Numbered from the stretch's first letter, positions 51,323-61,172 are shown. The stretch: DNA of 64,000 nucleotides from Methylobacterium sp. GXS13 (GCF_001455965.1 NZ_LKKO01000080.1:62001-126000); one strand, 5' to 3'. Numbers and translations: made by a program. The notes: generated from the letters alone by a model not told the origin.

Positions 51323-53428
51323 GTGGCACAGATCGACCGTAACATTGCCGTCGCGAGCTGGCTTGCGCCGGTCCATTCGGCACAGCCGGAGCGGGCGGGC
51401 CCGACCCGGCCCGACACCACCGCCGAGTTCGGCGACCTGTGGCGCATCCTGTGGCGGCGCAAGCGCACCGTGCTGGGAACAGCCCTGGTGCTGGGCCTGC
51501 TGGTCCTGGCCTATGCCCTCATCACCCCGTCCCTTTACACCGCCACCGCGCAGATCCTGATCGACCCGCGCGACCGGCAGGTGGTGCTGAACGACGTCAA
51601 TCCGGGTGCCCTGTCGCCGGACGGCGGCATCGCCCAGGTTGAGAGCCAGGTGAAGGTGATCGAGTCCGACGCAGTCCTGGGCCGGGCCGTGACGCAGGCG
51701 GGGCTGGAGAGCGAGCCGGGCTTCGGGGTCGCCCAGCAGGGCCTGATCTCCCGCACCGTCGCGTCCCTGCGCGAGATGGTGCTCGGGCCGAAGGCGGAGC
51801 GGCCCGTGGATCCCCGCGGCCGGGCCCTCGACCAGCTGCGGCGCAAGCTCGCGGTCAAGCGCGCCGACAAGGTGTTCGTGATCGACGTGGTCGTGACCAC
51901 GGTGGATCCGGATCTCTCGGCCCGGATCGTCAACGCGATCGCCAACGCGTACCTCGCCGACCAGACGGAGGCCCGCTCCGATGCGGCCAAGCGCGCTTCG
52001 GGCGACCTGCGCGGGCGCCTCGACGAGTTGCGCAACGCGGTGAACGCCGCCGACAAGAAGCTCGAGGATTACAAGGCGCGCAACGGGCTGATCGCCTCGA
52101 GCGGCCGGCTCGTGAACGAGCAGCAGCTCACAGATTCGAACGCCCGGCTGGTCGCAGCGCGCGGTCGGACCGCCGAGGCCAAGGCGCGCCTGCAGGGCAT
52201 CAAGGATGCGCGCGGCCAGGCGATCGGCTCCGGGGCGATGCCGGAGGCGGTCCAGTCCTCGGCGGTCGACCGGCTGCGTGGGCAATATGCCGAGCTCGCC
52301 GCGAAGGAAGCGGATCTGCGCACCAATCTCGGCGAGCGCCATCCCTACATAGCCGCCGTGCGCACGCAGATGCAGGACGTCCGCCGCCTGATCGACGCCG
52401 AGCTGAACCGCATCGCCGGCGCGGCCGAGACCGAGTACCAGCGCGCCCTGGCGAACGAGAAGTCGATCGCCGCCGATCTGGAGAAGCTGCAGCGGCAATC
52501 GGCGGTGACCGCGCAATCCTCGGTCCAGCTGCGTGAATTGGAGCGGGAGGTCGAAGCCGCCCGCACCGTCTACAACACGTTCCTGGTCCGCACCCGCGAG
52601 ATCAAGGAGCAGTCGGCCATCGACAGCTCGAACGCCCGCATCATCACGTCGGCCCGGCCACCGCAGGATGCGAGCTGGCCGCCGCGGCTGATCCTGGTCG
52701 CCGCCGCCCTGGCGGGCGGCCTCGGGCTCGGCGCCGGCCTCGCGCTGACGCGGGAATATCTGGAGCCGACGGTACTGTCGCCGCGCCAGCTGGAGCGTCT
52801 GTCGAACGCGCCCGTCGTGGCGGTGATCCCGGGGCTGCAGCCGGGCGGGGCCAACACGGCGGCTGCAAGCTTCACCCTGGACCATCTCGCCACCGCGGCG
52901 GGCACCCGCGGCCGGTCCCTGGCGCTGCTGGTCACCTCCGGAGAGGCGGAGGCGACCGAGCGTCGGGCGGTGATCGCGCTGCTCGCCTCGGTGGCGGTGG
53001 GACGCGGCGACCGGGTGCTGCTGGTCGATGCGGACCTGCGCGCCGACGGCGCCGGCACGGCCGGCCTCCTCGACGTGCTGCGCGGCGAGCAGAGCCTCAA
53101 CGCGGTGACGCAAATCGATGCGAAGACCGGCGCCCGGCGGATCGGGCTCGGCGACACGCAGAAACCGATCCGCGACGCACTGGTGCCGGCCAATATCGAG
53201 CGCTTCCTGGCCGGCGTGAAGGGCCGTTTCGAACTGGTGATCGTCGACGGCGGCGTGTTGTCCGAGAACCTGCGGCTCGGTCCGATCGCGGCGGCAGCGG
53301 ACCGGCTTCTGCTGGTCGTCTGCAACGGCGCCACCCGCCAGCGTGACCTGATCGACCTCGTCGACACCTCCGAGGCTCTGGGCCGCCCCGTCTCCGGCTC
53401 CCTGCTGCTTGACCGGCGCAGCGCGTGA
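51323..53428 (+). CDS. GumC/Wzc-type co-polymerase with degenerate BY-kinase domain
   Basis: Inner-membrane polysaccharide co-polymerase of 701 residues. It has a Wzz fold (ATAQILIDPRDRQ), a long periplasmic coiled coil (about residues 190-430), a second helix (LILVAAALAGGLGLGAGLAL) and a C-terminal domain of BY-kinase fold. In that domain the Walker A' motif VLLVDADLRA (about residue 565) is intact, but the usual GEGKS/T of Walker A is replaced by EATERRAV. The C-terminal Tyr cluster is absent. It opens with GTG, and its stop overlaps the next GTG by 4 bp (GTGA). Paralogue of the shorter gene at 13.9 kb. Confidence 0.88.
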   Translation: MAQIDRNIAVASWLAPVHSAQPERAGPTRPDTTAEFGDLWRILWRRKRTVLGTALVLGLLVLAYALITPSLYTATAQILIDPRDRQVVLNDVNPGALSPDGGIAQVESQVKVIESDAVLGRAVTQAGLESEPGFGVAQQGLISRTVASLREMVLGPKAERPVDPRGRALDQLRRKLAVKRADKVFVIDVVVTTVDPDLSARIVNAIANAYLADQTEARSDAAKRASGDLRGRLDELRNAVNAADKKLEDYKARNGLIASSGRLVNEQQLTDSNARLVAARGRTAEAKARLQGIKDARGQAIGSGAMPEAVQSSAVDRLRGQYAELAAKEADLRTNLGERHPYIAAVRTQMQDVRRLIDAELNRIAGAAETEYQRALANEKSIAADLEKLQRQSAVTAQSSVQLRELEREVEAARTVYNTFLVRTREIKEQSAIDSSNARIITSARPPQDASWPPRLILVAAALAGGLGLGAGLALTREYLEPTVLSPRQLERLSNAPVVAVIPGLQPGGANTAAASFTLDHLATAAGTRGRSLALLVTSGEAEATERRAVIALLASVAVGRGDRVLLVDADLRADGAGTAGLLDVLRGEQSLNAVTQIDAKTGARRIGLGDTQKPIRDALVPANIERFLAGVKGRFELVIVDGGVLSENLRLGPIAAAADRLLLVVCNGATRQRDLIDLVDTSEALGRPVSGSLLLDRRSA

Positions 53429-54729
53429 GCACGGCCCGGCCAGCGGGCTTCGCGCACCGGCAGGCGGCGCGGTCGCGGCCGGAACCGCGCCTGGGAGGCC
53501 TGGCGCGATTCGAATCGTTGGCCTTCCTGCTGCTGACCGTGGTTCTGGTCGGCGTCTCGGGCGGCCTGCTCTGGGCCCTCGGCCTCAACTACGACGGGAT
53601 CAGCGGGTCTGCGCCCTCGAAGATCCATCCGGCAACCTACATGGCGGTGGCGCTCGTCGGCTGGACGATGCTGCGCGCCGGCAACCCGGTGATCCCGGTG
53701 GCCCAGGCGCTCAACCGCCGCCCGGCCTGCGTGCTCCTCGCCACCTGCGGCGTGTTGCTGCTCGTGCTGATCGCGGCCCGGGGCGGCACGGGGCTGGCCG
53801 GCTCGATCGACACCTTCGTGTTGGCCGGGCTGATCCCGATCCTGCTCATGGATCGCGACACCGCGACCCTGCGGCGGATCGAGACGATCTTCCACCTGAT
53901 GATGCTCGCCAACGCGCTGCTCGGCCTGTTCGAGTTCGCCAGCGGCCAGCGTTTCTTCCCCTTCCGGTTCGACGGCATGGCGTTCGAGACCGACACGCGC
54001 TCGGCCGCACTCCAGGGCCACCCGCTAGTCAACGCGACCCTCACCGCCTGCTACATCCTGGCGCTCGCCAAGGGCGGCGGCCGGCTGAACCCGGCGCTCC
54101 GGGCGGGAATGATCGCCGTTCAGCTCGTGGCGCTCGTCACGTTCGGCGGCCGGTCGGCGACGGTGACGACCCTGGCGCTCGGCGGGATGGTCGCGCTGTT
54201 CGCCCTCAACCGCACCCTGCGGAACAACCGGATCCCCCTGATCGGGGCGGCCTGTGCCTGTTTCGTGCTGACGGCGCTGCCGGTGATGGTCGCGGTGCTC
54301 GCGGCAGTGGGGTTCTTCGACACGCTGCTCAGCCGGTTCGTCTCGGACGGCGGCAGCGCCCAGGCCCGGGTCGACATGCTGGCGATCTTCGACGCGATCC
54401 CGTTCCGGCAATTGCTGCTGGCCCCCGACCTCCTGCAGGTGAGCACCCTGCGGCGGATCTACGGCCTGGAATGGGGCATCGAGAACTCGATCGTCTCCGA
54501 CGTGCTCTACCACGGCATTCTGGTGACGACGCTGCTTGTCGTCGCGGTGGGGCTCTATCTCGGCGAGATCGCCCGGAACTGCCGGCGCGGCGTCTGGCTG
54601 CCGATCCTCACCTTCGTGATCCTGATCAACACCTTCGAGGGCCTGGCCGGCAAGACAACCATGCTGGCGAAGTTCGCGCTGATGCTGATCGTGTTGTTTC
54701 CGCCGGCTGCGACCCGGGAGCGTGGCTGA
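53425..54729 (+). CDS. Polysaccharide polymerase, Wzy/O-antigen ligase-like
   Basis: Integral membrane protein of 434 residues with about ten to eleven helices and a large hydrophilic loop between them (from LGLFEFASGQRFFPF to ALQGHPLVNATL). The HPLVNATLTACY-like segment and the overall pattern fit O-antigen ligase or Wzy polymerases; VpsF-like proteins in Gram-negative exopolysaccharide loci also look this way. The GTG at 53425 gives a GTGA overlap with the co-polymerase, so the pair is translationally coupled. The next gene is convergent. Specific linkage unknown. Confidence 0.8.
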   Translation: MSTARPAGFAHRQAARSRPEPRLGGLARFESLAFLLLTVVLVGVSGGLLWALGLNYDGISGSAPSKIHPATYMAVALVGWTMLRAGNPVIPVAQALNRRPACVLLATCGVLLLVLIAARGGTGLAGSIDTFVLAGLIPILLMDRDTATLRRIETIFHLMMLANALLGLFEFASGQRFFPFRFDGMAFETDTRSAALQGHPLVNATLTACYILALAKGGGRLNPALRAGMIAVQLVALVTFGGRSATVTTLALGGMVALFALNRTLRNNRIPLIGAACACFVLTALPVMVAVLAAVGFFDTLLSRFVSDGGSAQARVDMLAIFDAIPFRQLLLAPDLLQVSTLRRIYGLEWGIENSIVSDVLYHGILVTTLLVVAVGLYLGEIARNCRRGVWLPILTFVILINTFEGLAGKTTMLAKFALMLIVLFPPAATRERG

Positions 54730-54910
54730 CGCCGCTGCGGGCCCTCCCCCCGGTCCCCCCTTCTCATCCTGGGGCGCGAGCGCTGCGAGCCGCGAAGGAG
54801 CCCTTCAGGAATCGCGCGGCTGGCTGGAGGCCTCCTCCGAGGCCCTCGCTTCGCTTCGTCGCCTCGGGTTGAGGGGGTGGGTGGAAAGAGACGCCTCTGG
54901 GCGAACCCGC

Positions 54911-56155
54911 TTACGGACGTCTGCCAAGCCCCAGCGCCGCGACCAGCGCCGGATCGATGGCGTGGGTGTCGTCCATCAGACCGAGCCCGTCGAACAGGTT
55001 CCAGAAGGACCAGCCGAAACCCGCCTGCTCCGCTGCCCGCCGCACGTCGCCGAGATAGGCGGTCCGGTCGGCGGCCCGAGAGGCCGTGTAGCGGGCATCG
55101 GTGCGCAAGGCTCCGAACTCCCCCATCAGCACATGCCGGGCCGGGATCCCGTAGAGGTCGGCCCAGGCCGAGACCGGGGCCAGTTCCTTCGCCAGATAGG
55201 CCGGTCCCGGCTCCGCCGCGCCATACTCGCGCAGCTTCGCCTCGATCACCGCGAGGTCCTGGGCCTTCTCGGCCTGCGGAATCTTGGGGTCGGCCGCCAT
55301 GCGGGCTCGGACCGCCGCCAGGGTTTCGGGCAGGCGCGCCGGATTGCCCGGCCAGGGCACGGCGTTCAGCCAGCGGTAGAACGGTTCCTCGGTGAGCCAG
55401 GTCGCGCCCTGGTGGGAGAACAGGTACGGCTCGTAGAAGTGGAAAGTGTAGAGCAGCGGCCCGAACCGGGCGAGGGTCGCCGGGTCGAGGCTGGTCAGAC
55501 CGGAGACCAGGCTGCCGCAGGCGCCGGTCGCCACCAGGGTCAGGTCCGGCGCGGCCTCCCGGGCGGCGGTGAGAAGCCCCGCCTGGACCCGGGTCCAGGC
55601 GCCGGCCCCGCAAGCCTGCGGCGGCTCGTTCACCGGCTCCAGCGCCACCCGGCCGCTGCCCTTCCGGGCGCAGAGCCGGGCGAGTTCGGCGATCAGCGCG
55701 CGATAGGTCGGGTAGAGCGGCGCCCGATCGGAGCCGTAAAAGGCGTCGGGCGTGTAATGGTGTGTGGCGGCATTCGCCTGAACGTTGACGAGGACACGCA
55801 TCCCGGTCGCCAACACCGCGTCGATCGCGTTGGACAGCATTCCGAAGAGTTCGGAACGGCGTGCGCCCGTGAACGCCACGAACGGTCCGGGATCCAAGGG
55901 AAGCCGCGTGAAGTCGAAGCCGAGCCCCGCGAGCCGGCGCAGGTCGTCGTGGGTCGGGATCGGGCGATCGGCCTGGAACGGCGGCCAGGCATAATCGGTC
56001 CGGGGCGCCGGAAATTCGGTTGTCAGCGAGAACCACGGCCACAGGGCAATGCCGCGGCGGAGCGGTAGCGGCTCAGTGACGGCCGAGGCCGGGAGCGCGC
56101 AGGTCCCTGCGGCCGCGAGGCCGCCGGCCGCCGGGCCCCGCGGGCTCGCCCTCAT
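54911..56155 (-). CDS. Glycoside hydrolase family 5 (cellulase-like), secreted
   Basis: Retaining glycanase of about 414 residues. A short signal-like N-terminus (LAAAGTCALPASA) precedes a TIM barrel. The acid/base Glu lies in LEPVNEPP (about residue 177) and the nucleophile Glu in LMGEFGA (about residue 346), as required for GH5. The HFYEPYLFSHQG segment is also typical. The ATG at 56155 gives an ATGA overlap with the upstream glycosyltransferase gene. Likely trims or modifies the exported polymer. Confidence 0.88.
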   Translation of the reverse strand: MRASPRGPAAGGLAAAGTCALPASAVTEPLPLRRGIALWPWFSLTTEFPAPRTDYAWPPFQADRPIPTHDDLRRLAGLGFDFTRLPLDPGPFVAFTGARRSELFGMLSNAIDAVLATGMRVLVNVQANAATHHYTPDAFYGSDRAPLYPTYRALIAELARLCARKGSGRVALEPVNEPPQACGAGAWTRVQAGLLTAAREAAPDLTLVATGACGSLVSGLTSLDPATLARFGPLLYTFHFYEPYLFSHQGATWLTEEPFYRWLNAVPWPGNPARLPETLAAVRARMAADPKIPQAEKAQDLAVIEAKLREYGAAEPGPAYLAKELAPVSAWADLYGIPARHVLMGEFGALRTDARYTASRAADRTAYLGDVRRAAEQAGFGWSFWNLFDGLGLMDDTHAIDPALVAALGLGRRP

Positions 56156-57339
56156 CCGTCCGTCCCAGCCGTGGCCCGGGCGGGGCTTGCGTCGACCCGG
56201 GATCTCGCCGCCGCCGAAGCAGGCGTCGGGAAGCCACCGACCCGGCACAACTCGCTCTCATAGGCCGCGAGCACGTCGTCCCAGCGGAAGCTCTCGGCTC
56301 GCGCCCGCGCCGCCGCGGCAGCGGTCGCCACCGCAGCGTCGTCGGCGATCACACGCTCGATGGCGTCTGCACAGCTGGCGCCGTCCGTGAAGTAGAACTG
56401 GCCGTCACCGGCGGTACCGCGGTTGAACGGGTTGTCGTGGGCGATCACGGCATTGCCGGCCCACAGCGCTTCAACCAACGACGGGTTCGTGCCACCGACG
56501 GTGTGACCGTGGAGATAGGCGCGGGCGTGGACGCGCAGGCTCTGGACCAGTTCCGGCTCGTAGATCGCCCCCGGCATCAGAACCTCCAGCCCGGCGGCGT
56601 CCTCGACCGCCCGGTGATAGGCATTGCCGACCTTCAGGGTTCCCAGCACCACCAGCCGCATGCCCCTCGGCTTGCGGGAGAACGCTTCGACGAGGGTCAG
56701 GATGTTGTTGTCGGGCTCGATGCGGGCGATCGAGATCAAGTAGCGGCCGGGTTCGAGCCCGAGCGGCGGCGGCCTCAGTTCTGCCGGGGGCGGATCGCCT
56801 GCGTAGGGGATCGTCGCGATGGCCTGCCGCGGGCGGCGGCGGGCGAGATGGTCCGCGATGGCCGGATGGTCGGCGACGAGCCGCTGCGACGACCAGGCCG
56901 CGATCCACTCGCTCACATAGAAGAACGCCCGCACCGGCAGGGGCCATTTCGGTCGGCGCCACTCGATTCCGTCCATGTTGGCCAGAATCCGCCCCCCGCG
57001 CGCGCGCAGGTACGGCAGGAACGCCGCGCCGTTGTAGCCGAGGACGAGGCAGACGCCGCCCCGCGCCGCCGCGTCGCGCACGCAGAACGCATCGAACGCC
57101 AAGGTCGCGGCCGGGCCGCGTAGGGCCACCTCGCCGGTGATCAGCGTGATGCCGTTCCAGGTTCGGGTCGAGACCCGATCCCGCACCCGTTCGACCTCCT
57201 CCTGACAATACACGCCGACCCGCCAACCGCGATTGGCGAGATAGAGCGCGAGTCGTTCCGCGAAAGTCTCGAAGCCGCCATGGGCGGCCGGAATCCCGCG
57301 CGTCCCAAGAATAAGTAGTGTGGGCGCATCGACGGGCAC
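56152..57339 (-). CDS. DUF1972-type glycosyltransferase (GT4-like)
   Basis: GT-B glycosyltransferase of 395 residues. The N-terminal DUF1972 signature GTRGIPAAHGGFETFAERL is unmistakable; the C-terminal half has ISIARIEPDNNI and GTNPSLVEALWAGNAVIAHD, the donor-binding region of this family. Related enzymes are rhamnosyltransferases (Cps2T-like). The ATG at 57339 opens with MPVDAPTLLILG. Translationally coupled to the GH5 gene. The upstream region is shared with a divergent GT4 gene and carries a palindrome. Confidence 0.9.
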   Translation of the reverse strand: MPVDAPTLLILGTRGIPAAHGGFETFAERLALYLANRGWRVGVYCQEEVERVRDRVSTRTWNGITLITGEVALRGPAATLAFDAFCVRDAAARGGVCLVLGYNGAAFLPYLRARGGRILANMDGIEWRRPKWPLPVRAFFYVSEWIAAWSSQRLVADHPAIADHLARRRPRQAIATIPYAGDPPPAELRPPPLGLEPGRYLISIARIEPDNNILTLVEAFSRKPRGMRLVVLGTLKVGNAYHRAVEDAAGLEVLMPGAIYEPELVQSLRVHARAYLHGHTVGGTNPSLVEALWAGNAVIAHDNPFNRGTAGDGQFYFTDGASCADAIERVIADDAAVATAAAAARARAESFRWDDVLAAYESELCRVGGFPTPASAAARSRVDASPARATAGTDG

Positions 57340-57391
57340 GGCTCTTCCTTTTCTGTGAGCGGCTCATATTGTACAGCGATAGGAATAACGG

Positions 57392-57407
57392 TCGCCTAAA
57401 TAGGCGA
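57392..57407. promoter_or_regulatory. Palindrome between divergent glycosyltransferase genes
   Basis: TCGCCTA and TAGGCGA are exact inverted 7-bp half-sites separated by AA, in an AT-rich 100-bp divergent promoter region. Candidate operator for both glycosyltransferase genes. Confidence 0.5.
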
Positions 57408-57447
57408 TACAACCCACGGTTGTTACATCCTGATAAGTATTCATCTT

Positions 57448-58803
57448 ATGGTAGATAGTTCGATACTCGCGACATCTTCTAGCTCAGTTGGCACCGGCCC
57501 GGCATCGCATCCCTTCGCCCTGCGCCCGGATTCCGCCCAGACCCTGCGCCGCGACGCGTTCCCCGCCGAGGCGCGCGCCACCGGGACCACGGGGACGTTC
57601 GCGTTTCGGCGCGCTCCGGCGCTTGGCCCGGTCACGCGCATCACCTGCGTGCACCAGGGTTTCGAGCTCTACGGTTCGGATCGCTGCTTCATCGAGACGG
57701 TGCGGACCATCCGGGCCGCTCATCCGGCCGCGCAGATCGACGTAGTCCTGCCCCGGCACGGGCCGATCGTGGCGGCGCTAGAGCCCTATGCCAGCGCCAT
57801 CATGATCGAGCCCCTATGGATCCTGCGGCGGAAGAACCTCGCGCGGCTCGCCACGCTGGGGATGATGGCACTGCCCTTCGCGATGGCCCGGGCGCTTCGG
57901 CGCATCCGCAACAGCGACCTCGTCTACATCAACACCACCGTGGTCGCCGACTACCTGCTGGCCGCCCGGTTGCTGCCGGGGCGCAGCATCGTCCACGTGC
58001 ATGAGATCCCGGAAGGCGCCGTGCTGAAGGTCCTGCGCGGGCTGATCCGCTGGAGCGGCGCCAACGTGGTGTTCAATTCCCGCGCCACCGAACGCACCTA
58101 CGCCCTGCCCGCGGAATCGACGGCACGCGTCGTCTATAATGGTATCGCCGGGCCGACAGAGCCGAATGGTCGGGACTATGACGGCACGCGCCGCCTGCGG
58201 GTGCTGATGCTCGGCCGGATCAGCCGGATTAAGGGCCAGGACGTTCTGGTCGAGGCTTTGGCTTCCCTGCCCGAGACCATCCGCAGCCGGATCGAGCTCA
58301 AGATCGTTGGCAGCGCCTTCGAGGACGCCGCCCGCGAGGGTGCGCTGGCCGCACGCATCGCCGAGACCGGCCTGTCGAAGCAGGTCACGCTCCAGCCCTT
58401 CGTGGACGATCCGTCCGAACTCTACCGGTGGGCCGACGTGGTGACGATGCCGTCGCAGCGCCCGGAATCGCTCGGCCGGGTGGCGATCGAGGCGATGTCC
58501 TACGGCGTGCCGCCGCTGGTCACCGATATCGGCGGCCTCCCGGAGGTGGTGGCCGACGGCAAGACTGGCTGGATCGTCCCCCCCGGCGGCCCGGAGCCGA
58601 TCGCCAACGTGCTCGCCCGCATCGCCACCGATCCGGCCAGCTGGCGCGGTTTCGCCCCGGCGGCCCGGGCGCGCTATGAGGCGCTGTTTTCGGAGGCCTC
58701 GGCGGCCGAGGGGATCGACGCCATGGTGCGGGCGACCCTGCGGCGGGCCCGCAACAGCGACGCAGCGGTGACGGTGGAACGGACCGCGCGCCCGACGGCC
58801 TGA
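57448..58803 (+). CDS. GT4 family glycosyltransferase
   Basis: Retaining GT-B enzyme of 451 residues. After a variable Ala/Ser-rich N-terminal stretch of about 65 residues, the acceptor domain opens with ITCVHQGFELYGSDRCF; the donor domain shows LMLGRISRIKGQDVLVEAL and the EX7E-type region SQRPESLGRVAIEAMSYGVPP. Typical of exopolysaccharide mannosyl or glucosyl transferases. The N-terminal 65 residues look dispensable, so a later start is possible. Followed by a gap of 252 bp and the di-iron membrane enzyme gene. Confidence 0.9.
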   Translation: MVDSSILATSSSSVGTGPASHPFALRPDSAQTLRRDAFPAEARATGTTGTFAFRRAPALGPVTRITCVHQGFELYGSDRCFIETVRTIRAAHPAAQIDVVLPRHGPIVAALEPYASAIMIEPLWILRRKNLARLATLGMMALPFAMARALRRIRNSDLVYINTTVVADYLLAARLLPGRSIVHVHEIPEGAVLKVLRGLIRWSGANVVFNSRATERTYALPAESTARVVYNGIAGPTEPNGRDYDGTRRLRVLMLGRISRIKGQDVLVEALASLPETIRSRIELKIVGSAFEDAAREGALAARIAETGLSKQVTLQPFVDDPSELYRWADVVTMPSQRPESLGRVAIEAMSYGVPPLVTDIGGLPEVVADGKTGWIVPPGGPEPIANVLARIATDPASWRGFAPAARARYEALFSEASAAEGIDAMVRATLRRARNSDAAVTVERTARPTA

Positions 58804-59055
58804 CCGCGGCGTTTTTGCTTGTCGCGCGGTTGCGACCGGAATTCGACTGCCATCGATCTTCGGTGGACAATCACCGGTGCTGTCGGATTCGGTAAGTACC
58901 AGTCGATGATAATGATCGCCTGGCCAGACGCTGGCGGCCCGGCGGCTTTGTCGGAGCGGCGGGTCCCGCTCGCCGCGCGCGTCGGGCGTCTGAGAGGTTA
59001 GTCCGGCCGTTGCCCGCCGGCATGCGGGCCGGCCCGGCGGAGGGAACGCCTCGTC

Positions 59056-60045
59056 ATGGATGTCGTCCAGTTCATCACGCGGATCATCGACAAGGTCTCG
59101 GCCGAGAACCTCGTCGCCGCCGGCCTGCTATTCGCGACCGCGTTCGGCTGCGCCCTGATCGCGTACCTGCGCACCGCGGAACGCTACTCGTTCGCCGAGT
59201 TCTTTGAATTCGCGCTGCCGCACGCGGTGATGACCCACCCCTCCGCCCGGGCCGACCTGCTGTTCTACATCACCCGCAAGGCGATCATGCCGTTCCTGCT
59301 GATCCCGGCCGGGGTCACCTTCGTGGTGGCGGTGGGCTACGCAACCAATCGGGTGCTGGGCACAATCTTCGGCATCGACCAGCCGGTCTTCGGCGAGCCC
59401 GGACCGGTGACCGTAGTGCTGTTTACCCTCACCATGCTGCTCGCTTACGACTTATCCTACTACCTCTACCACACGGCCCAGCACCGCTACCCGTTCCTGT
59501 GGGAGCTTCATAAGGTCCACCACTCCGCCGAGGTGATGGTCGGCATCACCAAGGACCGCGTCCACCCTCTCGACGAGCTGATGAACCGCGCCTGGGATGG
59601 GGTGATCCCGGGGATCTGTTTCGGCATCTGGAGCCTAGTCGCCCTGAACCCCGTCGAGCTGACGGTGTTCGGGATCAACGTCTACATCATGCGCAACATC
59701 CTGATGATGGACTTCGTGCGCCACACGCATTTCAAGATCTCGTTCGGGCGGCTCAACGCCGTCATCCTGTGTCCGCACTGGCACCAGCTCCACCACTCGA
59801 CGGCGCCACAGCATTACGACAAGAACTTCGGGCTGCTGTTCTCGTTCTGGGACCGTCTGTTCGGGACGCTGCACGTCCCGCATCCGAACGAGGACTTCAC
59901 CTTCGGCCTCGTCGATCGCGATGTGGCCGACTATCAATCCCTCTCGGGGCTCTACCTCCTGCCCCTCAAGAAGATGGGCCGGCGGATCGCCCGGCAGGTT
60001 CGGCGCCTGCGCGGCATCCCGGCTCAGCCTCGCTCTGGCGCCTGA
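59056..60045 (+). CDS. Sterol desaturase / fatty acid hydroxylase family membrane protein
   Basis: Integral membrane di-iron oxygenase of 329 residues. The three His boxes are intact: HTAQH (about residue 139), HKVHH (about 151-155) and HWHQLHH (about 241-247). About five hydrophobic helices flank them. Such enzymes hydroxylate or desaturate fatty acids, carotenoids or hopanoid side chains. It stands 2 bp before the acyltransferase gene, so the two are probably one transcript, and lies within the exopolysaccharide locus. A role in modifying a lipid carrier or acyl substituent is possible but unproven. Confidence 0.88.
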   Translation: MDVVQFITRIIDKVSAENLVAAGLLFATAFGCALIAYLRTAERYSFAEFFEFALPHAVMTHPSARADLLFYITRKAIMPFLLIPAGVTFVVAVGYATNRVLGTIFGIDQPVFGEPGPVTVVLFTLTMLLAYDLSYYLYHTAQHRYPFLWELHKVHHSAEVMVGITKDRVHPLDELMNRAWDGVIPGICFGIWSLVALNPVELTVFGINVYIMRNILMMDFVRHTHFKISFGRLNAVILCPHWHQLHHSTAPQHYDKNFGLLFSFWDRLFGTLHVPHPNEDFTFGLVDRDVADYQSLSGLYLLPLKKMGRRIARQVRRLRGIPAQPRSGA

Positions 60046-60047
60046 TC

Positions 60048-61172
60048 ATGTCCCCTGAACGCTTCGAGATCGTCCGCACCGCCGAGCGGCTGGCCGCCGT
60101 CGGACCGGCCTGGACAGATTTGTGGACCCGCAGCGACGCCCTGGTGTTTCAGAGCCATCCTTGGATCTCGGCCTGGTGGGCCAGCGTCCCCGACCGCGAG
60201 CGGCGGGCCCTGGCGATCGTGCTCGCCTGGCGAGGCGACACCCTGGTCGGCGTGCTGCCGCTGGCGACCGTTCGGCGAAAAGGCTTTCGCGTGCTCGAAT
60301 GGGCCGCCAAGGACTGCTCCGATTTCGGCGACGCCGTGCTGGCGGATCGCACGAATGCCGGGCTCGTCCGGCGGATGTGGCAGCAGGCCAGCCGGGCCGG
60401 CGGCTTCGATCTCGCCTATCTCAACCGGCTCCTGCCCGACGCCGCCGCGCGGGCGCTGCTGACCTCCATCTCGGGCAGCACACGGCTACGCCTCAACCAC
60501 CGCGACGAGGCGAACTGGCGGGTGCGTGGTCCCTGGCCCACCGGGCAGGCCTGGTTCGACGCACAGTCGAAGAAAACCCGCCAGAATTACCGGCGCGGCC
60601 AGAAATCCATGGGCGAGCACGGGCTGCTGACCTTCCGGCTGCTCGGTCCCGAGGAGCCGCTCGACCGAGTGCTCGACACGCTGACCCAGTTCAAACGGGC
60701 TTGGCTCGCGACCCACAATCTGCCCTCCACAGCCTTCTATGACGAGGGCTCTCAGGCTCTGCCCGCGATGGTCCGGGTGCTGCAGGAGACCGGGCTTCTG
60801 CATGCCTTCGTGCTCGAATGCGGCGGTGCCCTCGTCGCGGTCTCGATAAACTTCGTCCAGGCCGGCTCGATGATGGCTTTCGTCACCACCTACGATCCGG
60901 CCTTCGAGCGCGGTTCGCCCGGCATGGTGCTGATGATGGACTACATCATGTGGTCGATCGACCGTGGGCTGCACACGGTCGATTTTCTCTGCGGGGACGA
61001 AGGGTTCAAGGGCCGCTTCGGCACCGAGAGCTTGACCCTCGCCTCGATGATGGGCGGCCGCACCCCGCAGGGCGCGGCGGCGCATCTGGTCGATCGTACG
61101 CGGCACGCGCTGGAGCAGCGCTTCGGCAAGCCGGACGGTGCGAGGGTGCCGGCGGCCGAGGCGGCGGCGTGA
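60048..61172 (+). CDS. CelD/BcsL-type GNAT acyltransferase
   Basis: Acetyltransferase-like protein of 374 residues. The N-terminal part (SHPWISAWWASV, LVGVLPLATV) and the central GNAT-like stretch (KKTRQNYRRGQKSM; GGALVAVSINFVQAGSMMAF) match the Acetyltransf_6/CelD family found in cellulose and exopolysaccharide loci. The C-terminus includes DFLCGDEGFKGRFG, typical of these proteins. The ATG at 60048 follows the upstream stop by two bases. It probably adds acyl groups to the sugar polymer or precursor. Confidence 0.85.
   Translation: MSPERFEIVRTAERLAAVGPAWTDLWTRSDALVFQSHPWISAWWASVPDRERRALAIVLAWRGDTLVGVLPLATVRRKGFRVLEWAAKDCSDFGDAVLADRTNAGLVRRMWQQASRAGGFDLAYLNRLLPDAAARALLTSISGSTRLRLNHRDEANWRVRGPWPTGQAWFDAQSKKTRQNYRRGQKSMGEHGLLTFRLLGPEEPLDRVLDTLTQFKRAWLATHNLPSTAFYDEGSQALPAMVRVLQETGLLHAFVLECGGALVAVSINFVQAGSMMAFVTTYDPAFERGSPGMVLMMDYIMWSIDRGLHTVDFLCGDEGFKGRFGTESLTLASMMGGRTPQGAAAHLVDRTRHALEQRFGKPDGARVPAAEAAA

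Noticed and set aside
51122..53113. Long antisense frame of about 663 codons across the GumC-like gene
   Set aside because: Mirrors the codon bias of the sense gene; no motif or start signal.
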